NCBI GenBank assembly: GCA_940671915.1
Contig: CALNVZ010002100.1
Coordinates: forward strand, 13,581,939-13,645,938
Reading direction: 5' to 3'
DNA length: 64,000 nt
Source of the DNA: Paracentrotus lividus
Lineage: Eukaryota; Echinodermata; Echinoidea; Camarodonta; Echinidae
How positions within the stretch are numbered: the first letter of the stretch is position 1; each line of letters starts with the position of its first letter. Shown one piece after another: positions 57,169 through 64,000 of this stretch. The translations under genes and the position numbers were made by a program. The notes under the pieces are model-generated. The model saw only the letters and a program-made list of their open reading frames with translations. It was not told the DNA's origin and searched no databases.

Positions 57169-58165
57169 CAGGCCCGTAACCAGCGGGGGGGGGGCGGGGG
57201 TTACGAACGAACCCCCCGCAGCGCGCAGCATGGGTCCGCTTGACCAAAAAAAAAAAAAAACAAAAAAAAAAAAAGTATAAAACCTTAAAACCATTAATGC
57301 CACAATAAACTACAATTTGAGCTGAATTTTTCTCCTCTCGCTTCGCGCATTGGAGGATATTGGGGATCTAACAGAGGCGGTGGAACCGCGGCGAGGCAGG
57401 GGGCAGAGTGCCCTTTTCTTAGCTTACAAAAGTGTCCCTTCAATATACTAAAAAAAGAAGCCTTTCATATATACCTTTAACAAGTCCAATGACAATTTCT
57501 TCAAAGGTTCCACTTACAATACGTAAAAAGTGCCCCCATTCTTTACTTCATAATTATGTCTTTTTAAAACCCCAAATTTTCCTGCTCGGTGCGCTATGCG
57601 ACCTCGCACTGTAAATTAACAAAACAATAGATTAAAAAGGGTTGGACCCAAGGTTTGCCCTCTGCTGGACACAAACCTTGTCAAATAATGGAATATTACG
57701 TAAATTGTGTTTGGGGCAATTGGGGGGTGGGTTTAAGACTAAGATTATTAATGAGCAATTAGATATTATGTATCTTCAACATGGGAGGCGTCCTAAAAAA
57801 AATCATAACGGCACAATTTTAGCTTTCAACTATGAGCTCCGGATACTAACAATAGGCTCTATATTGCACAATAAACTCAATTTTAACTCAAAATTTGGGC
57901 TCGCGCTTCGCCTCGCTTCCTTTATATCATTAATAAAATTAAAAAAAAACCTATTAAGATTCCTTAAAAATGTTTTTTAGCTCGCGCTTCCGCTCAGGGT
58001 ACCTGAATAGAGTCTATAATCATGATAATGCATACTTTACTCCAAGTCGTAACTCAAAATTTCAGCTCCGCGATTCGCGCTTCAAAAAAAAAAAAAATCC
58101 ATTGAAAAGGTTCCACTTTTTTCAGATTTCCGAACCCCCCCCGTAAAAATCCTAGTTACGTCCTG
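57169..58165. mobile_element. ~1-kb hAT-like non-autonomous element (8-bp TSD)
   Basis: The left end is CAGGCCCGTAACCAGCGGGG and the right end inverted is CAGGACGTAACTAGGATTTT. They share CAGG, CGTAAC and the following G run further in. Flanks TGTTTGTT (57161-57168) and TGTTTTTT (58166-58173) agree at 7 of 8 positions, the hAT duplication length. The interior has repeats of CGCTTCGC/CTCGCGCTTC type and no transposase. Confidence 0.75.
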
Positions 58166-58173
58166 TGTTTTTT

Positions 58174-59433
58174 TTTTTTTTTTTTTTGGTGCAGAGGGGG
58201 GGTGTGATGCGAGGAATTAGAATAAAAACGTAACTAACTGTCTTCCTAAATCACTTTCGAGGCGGTGGAGGGGCGGGTCGAGGATGCCGGTATCGGTCCT
58301 GGGAATTTTTGTTTCCAAGGGTAGATTTTCCCGAATACGTTTTGAACTATAAATACGTTTAATGGAAATATGAATACAGTTGATTCATGACACATTATTA
58401 ATTTTTCACTTTAAAATAGCCCCCGGATAAATTTCCCGCCAGAATCTACTCAACTCGACTCTACACACCATTTCTGGTGGTAAGGTCCAGGTTGTAATTG
58501 TTCCTTGATACAAAAGACCTTTCATTTTGCAAGTAATTTATAAAAAAATGATATTAAATAAGTTGCCTGTTTATCAGTTGGTTGTTTGTGAAGGCTTCTA
58601 TCAATTAATTTATAAGCCTACCTTATAATAGTACCAAGGTGAAATAATCTGCTGTTGCAATTATTTATCAAGGACCAGAAACAAAAAACTTTTATTTCAT
58701 CAAATTTAAAGGTTACGTCACGTTATTGATAATTATTGGTTACCGATGTGATGACAATATCAATTTACAAAGTCAAATTTTTTAAAAGGCGTGTGATTTG
58801 CAATTACGACTTCTCTGTTTAACTTTTCATGATAATTTTGTTGAAACCATCAGGTGTTTTACTTCGATTTTTCTATTATCTTACAATAGTTTTCGACAAT
58901 TAAGGTTGCTAGAAATATTTGTTTATGTTATGGTTCAATTAAATATTGAATAATGCCACGCTCAAATATTAATTTTGTATTAAAATAAAGTAATAATCCG
59001 TTATATTCTTATAACGGTTTGAACTACACGACACTGTTCGTTTATTTTATAATTATAAGGAAAAACGAAGCTGTTTTGGTTAAAGATGAGACATTATGCA
59101 GGTACTCTAATAAAGTTTCTTCAAATTATGTTCAGATGAATTCCCACTTAATTGAAGGCTATTTTTTTTGTTTTTTTTTGTAAATAACTACTTCTGGTCT
59201 TTTTTATTTATACAAAATCAATAGTTCTGACATCTTTTCTCCATTTTCTGGATTGAAATACAAGCGTGTTCTCAATTTAACATTCTTCTATAAGTAAACG
59301 ATAATTCACAAAAGATTAAAACAAGATAGATATTAATGAGATTTGTGTCTGCTTGATCATATTTTCTTCCAGATTAGCTTTCATAGATGTAAAAGACCAT
59401 AAATTCAAAATAAATATCTATATCCTTTTTCAG
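58174..59433. other. Unannotated intergenic or intronic DNA
   Basis: A+T-rich from 58300. An acceptor-like TTTTCTTCCAG lies at 59366-59376. No exon supported. Confidence 0.4.
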
Positions 59434-59633
59434 TTTTTGAACTGAATGAAGTTCTTACAATATATGACATGATTTTTTCAAATGAAAATATCGGCCAAAA
59501 ATATTTTGTACATCTTTTCCACTTCTTTCCAAAAATAGTATCAACTCCCTACAGGAAAGAACAGGATAATGAAATGCACACCATTTGTACAATAATAGAA
59601 TTATTATTTACTTTTAAAATTCCATTTGAACAG
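59434..59633 (+). CDS. Candidate internal exon of an unrecognised host gene
   Basis: The acceptor CTATATCCTTTTTCAG lies just before 59434 and the donor GAACAG|GTTAGT at 59633/59634. The 200-nt interval is open in one frame from 59436: FELNEVLTIYDMIFSNENIG, QKYFVHLFHFFPKIVSTPYR, KEQDNEMHTICTIIELLFTF, KIPFEQ. Typical exon length, mixed helical composition and a frame open from acceptor to donor support coding. A possible terminal exon with an in-phase short end (CFQEIL, then stop) begins after CTATATTTCAG near 59818. No domain recognised. If unspliced the frame stops at 59664-59666. Confidence 0.35.
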
Positions 59634-59666
59634 GTTAGTGGTTTATTGCCAAAATATTGTACATGA

Positions 59667-60035
59667 ATTGAATTGAAGGCTATAAATAGAAAACAAACGT
59701 TTGTAGAGTCCTCAATTTTATGAGTTGATAATATTAAAGCAAAATACCGTAATATCTTAACTTTTATTTCAAACAGAAAACCGAAAGATAATCTTTGATG
59801 AAACTATCTATATTTCAGTGTTTTCAAGAGATTTTGTGATCGTCGTTCAAAGTGTAGAAGAAGTTTATTGTAAAGACTAAAGCGTTATGATTCAACACTG
59901 TAGTTCAAGAAATATACGTTTCATGTGAATATTTGATTCGATTTTTATATGTTAAAAATGTAGTTTTTATCAATGAATTATTATTTAAAAAAAGTATAAT
60001 CATTTGATATAGAACAGAATTACTTTACTGCATTT
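59667..60035. other. Unannotated A+T-rich DNA
   Basis: No repeat or gene apart from the possible terminal exon near 59818. Confidence 0.4.
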
Positions 60036-60039
60036 TTTG

Positions 60040-60575
60040 GAAGAGAATAGAGAAAGAGGGACAGATGGGCAAGGAAAGAAGAGAAAGACAACTAACAGTA
60101 ACAGACGAAGAGAGAAATAAAAACTAGGGTGAAGAGAGTTAAGAGCAAGAAATAAAGAAGAAGGAGAGATCGAGGGAACACTGGAAGAAAAGATAAGGAA
60201 TAATATTTTAAAAAGGAGACGCCTAAACTTCGGATAGAGAGACGGGTGGAGACGAGAAGGAACACGGACCAGAAAAATTAAGAACACACACACACAAAAA
60301 AAGCAGGGAAGATAAGAACTAATCAACTAGAGTGACAGATAGAAGAATGGATACAGAGACACAGAAGAGAAAGACGAATAAGAGGTAATTAAGGGAGACG
60401 GAATAGAGAACAAAAGATATAAACGAAGAGAGAAACAGAATAGTGAACAGAAAGTGATGAGGGGTATGAGAATAAATGAGAAAATCATATGAGAAAAAGT
60501 AAAGACTAAGAGAGGGCCAAAAAAGATGGGAGCGACGAGGGGTAACAGAGAGAAGGAGAGGGGGCTTGAGATCGA
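60040..60575. repeat. Purine-rich, strand-asymmetric block
   Basis: About 535 bp of almost continuous A and G on the plus strand (GAGAGAAAGA, AAGAAGGAGAG). The minus-strand frames of 87-108 codons (Ser/Leu/Phe-rich) are a composition artefact. Confidence 0.8.
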
Positions 60576-62754
60576 AGGCCAAATAATGTTTTTCATAATA
60601 CGCCCGAGCCCTCGTGATTAAACGAACCGTTTATTATTTCTTTCATTGCGTCATCTTTCGTTTCTAAAAATCTCCTTCTATTTCCTAAAATTGCTTCTTA
60701 TTTCTAATTCAGCTGTTTTTTTTACCCTCTTACAACCCCCTCTGCGCCACTCTGTTCTACATGCTCTAGGACCCAAGTTCATATTTCATCAAATATTCAC
60801 TGTTCTTGGCCCTCTCCAAACTCATTGTAGCATTTATTGTCACACACTCTTATCCCTTTCTTATCATCATTCTTCCACTCGCTTCTGTTTATCACAACTT
60901 ATTCTGTATTATGTTTACACCCATCTCCCCAAAAAATAAGTCTGCGATTGATAATAGCCCCTACCGATTACCATGACCAGGGTAAGTTGACAAAAAAAGG
61001 CGGGAGGGGCCATGGAGTGCAGCACGTTGCAGGAGTGGCGCTGCGCTGCCGGCGATGGCAAATTTTGTTGCAATCGTGATCGCCAGTGCGAATCGCATCG
61101 CAATGTTGTGCGCTGGGCTTTTTAACCTCTTTTAAACAGTATAATTTATTCGTGAGATATAAACTAAATTGTTACACATCCATAAATTTATAACAAATTT
61201 ATTTTCAAAACAGAAAAAATTGAAAACTTTATAAGCGTATTTTGTATTAAGGCCATTGCGCGCCGCACTATTTTTGTCAATTTTGCTTCTGCGCGAACCT
61301 TGTGACGTCATAACAAGTTAAGACTTTTGCTTATTTTTTTTTTTTTTTCTGAACGCAGACAAAGAGCCCAACGTATTTGGAATAACGGGCTAATTCCTGT
61401 GAATAATTTATAAAATGTGTAATTCACGGCTATTACGAACCCCCTTCCTGTATAAATCAAATTGTTTCTAATAATTGCCGAAAGGACGTCACAGCGATCT
61501 TGCCGATTTTAAGCAAATTTTTGACATTACTCCCAATTAACGGATCGCATTGGGAAAAAAATTCGCTTGCAATTTTTCTATACATTTTCTGCATCTCATA
61601 AGATAATTTTGAATGTTGGAATATGTCACATTTAAGGAAAATTGCCATTTTTCAAAAATCGCATCGCAGCAAATCGCACCAGTTGAGGCGGGCTTAAGGA
61701 TTCTTTCTTAGACAATAATCTTTTAGAAAAATACTTAGACTTAATAACAAATGCTTAAGTCCTTTATTGAACACAGGCCCTTATCTATTGGCTTAATAGT
61801 ACACCTTTGTGGAATATGTTTAAGGTCAATGGCGTGGCGTTTCCACATAGGAACGCTGACAAGACCTAAGAATGGTTGCAAAGGCAAATTATCTGCATTA
61901 TCGCATTCTTTCTCAGACACCACAGGGCATGCACCTATTGCTTTTTAAACAGATGTAGTGTGGATCTAAGTAAAGAACATTAAGCGATGATATTTCACTA
62001 AATGGAATTAACATTTTATTTCTACTGAATACTAGGAGATGAAACTTTCTTAATTTATTATTGCAAATATGATGATATAATGTACAACCTTAACGATTGT
62101 AATTAACACATAAATTGTGCATTTCCAGAAAGGTCAAAATTAAATGAAATTGATTAATAATATTATTAAAAAAAACAAAAACAAAACGAGTTTAGTTAGT
62201 GCAAGATTTGGATGTGAAGGATTTCTTACTCATCTTACCTTTTGCAAATGGCTTTAGATTTTATTGTTTGTTTCTTTCTTTGGTGATAATCAAAAGAACT
62301 CACCAAAGGTAAGATTGATTTATTTTAAAAGGGTAAACAGGATTAAGTAGAACAGAAAGAAGAAGGCCTGAGCACTTAAAAGGTTATTGATTATAGAATT
62401 ATTTGCAACCACACGGGCAGTATGTTCGAGCCAATATAGTCAAAACATTGAATGTATTTTAACCAAATGCAACCCTTCTTTTACATTGACTTAAACAGAG
62501 ATTTTTTTCTATAGCCTCTTAAGCAATTTTCATAGGAGAGAAAGTTGTGAAGAGAAAGGGAGAGATAGATAGAGCAAATAAATTGCAACGGAGAATTCGG
62601 GCCTCAATACTAATATACATAGTCGGAATAAAATTTAAAAGAATTCAAAAGTTCTTACAAAATGAATACTGAAAAGAATTTTTATTTTATAGTTGTTGCT
62701 TAGACTTCCCCATTATTGAATAGAATAAAAAGGGACCTTCATTGAGTTCTCTTT
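60576..62754. other. Unannotated intergenic DNA
   Basis: 60980-61130 is G+C-richer with several GCGATGGCAA/CGCATCGCAA phrases. Related AATCGCATCGCAGCAAATCG lies at 61656-61675, possibly the ends of a decayed repeat. 61690-61945 holds MITE-like CTTAAGTCCTTTATTGAACA. The rest is A+T-rich without recognisable features. Confidence 0.35.
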
Positions 62755-62847
62755 ATGAGGATGTCTACGAATAACGAAGTAAATGTATACCTTATTTTAG
62801 CTCCAATTTGTGGGGCTTTGATGATATTCAACCTATCATGTTATCGG
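62755..62847 (+). CDS. Candidate first exon with signal anchor/peptide
   Basis: The ATG at 62755 opens MRMSTNNEVNVYLILAPICG, ALMIFNLSCYR and ends at CG|GTAAGT, a strong donor at 62848. The hydrophobic core (VYLILAPICGALMIFNL) would act as a signal peptide or membrane anchor. Unspliced, the frame ends four codons later. A cysteine-bearing frame downstream (63041-63316, CSNCREFKAHYDCEIQRPC) might be a following exon, but no clean acceptor supports it. Short length makes chance likely. Confidence 0.22.
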
Positions 62848-63316
62848 GTAAGTTTAGAATAAATATACAGACTTTATTTTAACAAAAAAAATGGTACAAG
62901 CGGGGGAAACATTTAGGGATTAAATCTTCTCAAACGAAGTGTGTTTGTGATATCAAATTAAAACAAAAGATTTTTCTTGCGGATAAACTTTATCTCGTTG
63001 CGCATAAACTTTATCTCGTATAATTTTTCTTTGTAAAATTTTGTGCAATGATGAGAGAATGAAAATTAAACATAATTTATCAATGAATTGTTCAAATTGT
63101 CGAGAGTTCAAGGCCCATTATGACTGCGAAATACAAAGACCATGCACAAAATCGATTTTTCTTGATTGTAGAAAACTAACCATATCTCATCTAAAGGCAC
63201 CAAATGAGATGAGAAGAAAAAAATATTTAAGAAGAAAGTCTGTTTTCAAACACTGCCAGGTCGTGATTAATCTTCATACAATAAGAAGTTCATCCAACTT
63301 GTTTCATTTTATTTGA

Positions 63317-64000
63317 CACAGACCTTGGAATTTATCAAAATCGATATGTTTCTGACAAACAAGGAGTATGTTAGTGTGTAATCGCTTTTACTGTAGCTAA
63401 TCTCTAGACTGGACTGAAAAGAGAGAGTTTTACATTATTTTCTCTTCATTCTTCATCAAAAGGTTGTTTTACTCAACTACATGTTATCTATTCACCCTAG
63501 TTCCAAGACTTTTTTTAATAGTGTATTTTTGCTGTATTTTCCTTTCTATGTAATCTCAATTACACACGTTGACAGCATCAGGTTGTTAATTGTACTATTA
63601 TTATGTGCAAACTTTTCCTAATACTAGTCCCTTTCACTGATGGTAAACTTAATTTATAATTGATCTTAAAATAACAAAAATAAATTGATATTCCCTTTTT
63701 ACCGCCAAACTCACAAAAACAATCAATCTTTGGTTAAGTAAGATGAGGCACGGGAATAAGACAGAAAACATTAAAAATCGAGAAGCATTCGATTAAGCCA
63801 GCGAATCCAATGTTTGACTCTGATCTAAAAGAAGCACTACAGAGAAGAAAATCTAAAAAATTACCGAAGATAATTGTTATATCAAGAATCCTCGATCGCC
63901 ATTTAAGTTTCTGGCAGATCAATCAATTACTAGCATATAATCAGACAGGACATATGTGAATATTTAGAGAATATTGGATGACCTTGAGTAGGATAACGTA
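63317..64000. other. Unannotated intergenic DNA
   Basis: A+T-rich. The 62-codon minus-strand frame at 63734-63922 has no recognisable motif. Confidence 0.4.

Overview
The window reads as repeat-rich, gene-poor animal DNA, A+T-rich by eye. It shows spliced-exon signals, an interstitial TTAGGG-type tract, decayed LINEs of the L2/CR1 and I groups, and many terminal-inverted-repeat (TIR) DNA transposons. These features suggest a marine deuterostome invertebrate, with an echinoderm my first guess. That assignment is inference, because no host gene here is diagnostic. Two assembly gaps are present: 25 N at 21562-21586 and exactly 1000 N at 51450-52449.

Layout. 1-2290 is a satellite with a higher-order repeat of about 790 bp. 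2850-3545 is an L2-like LINE 3' fragment. 3755-4242 is a piggyBac-like MITE, followed by a short-period minisatellite and a tandem duplication (5040-6750). From 6750 to about 19130 lies a T-rich minisatellite and a large tandem segmental duplication (arm A about 8390-13080, arm B about 13516-19130). Each arm was later invaded by different TIR elements: two inverted 1-kb elements in A, and two 4-bp-TSD elements in B. 19782-19910 is the telomere-like tract. 20502-21348 is a palindromic element flanked by TA. 21845-23815 is a decayed CR1-group LINE. 25930 to about 34330 is an I-group LINE on the minus strand (zinc-knuckle ORF1, endonuclease, RT, RNase H), split by a 2.3-kb foldback element with a clean 6-bp TSD and by a 614-bp piggyBac-like MITE.

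34635-42343 is the most interesting object: a 7.7-kb element with perfect 30-bp TIRs, an ATTT target duplication, nine copies of a 17-bp box clustered near its two ends, and spliced-gene-like remnants on the minus strand. It hosts a nested piggyBac-like element, which in turn hosts an 801-bp element of another box-bearing family. That family (14000-14788, 37562-38362, part of 46035-46617, and a more distant relative at 15072-16575) also makes 4-bp ATTT/AAAT duplications. Two of its members keep the same order and orientation of six internal boxes although the box sequence itself has changed in concert.

44739-45170 is the best host-gene exon (terminal exon, minus strand). 46035-51293 is a pile of L2-like LINE copies with an RTE/I-like 3' fragment inserted between 9-bp TSDs. 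57169-58165 is a hAT-like element. 58166-64000 is mostly unrecognised, with two candidate exons (59434-59633 and 62755-62847) and a purine-rich strand-asymmetric block (60040-60575).

No tRNA, rRNA, CRISPR, LTR element or complete host gene could be supported.
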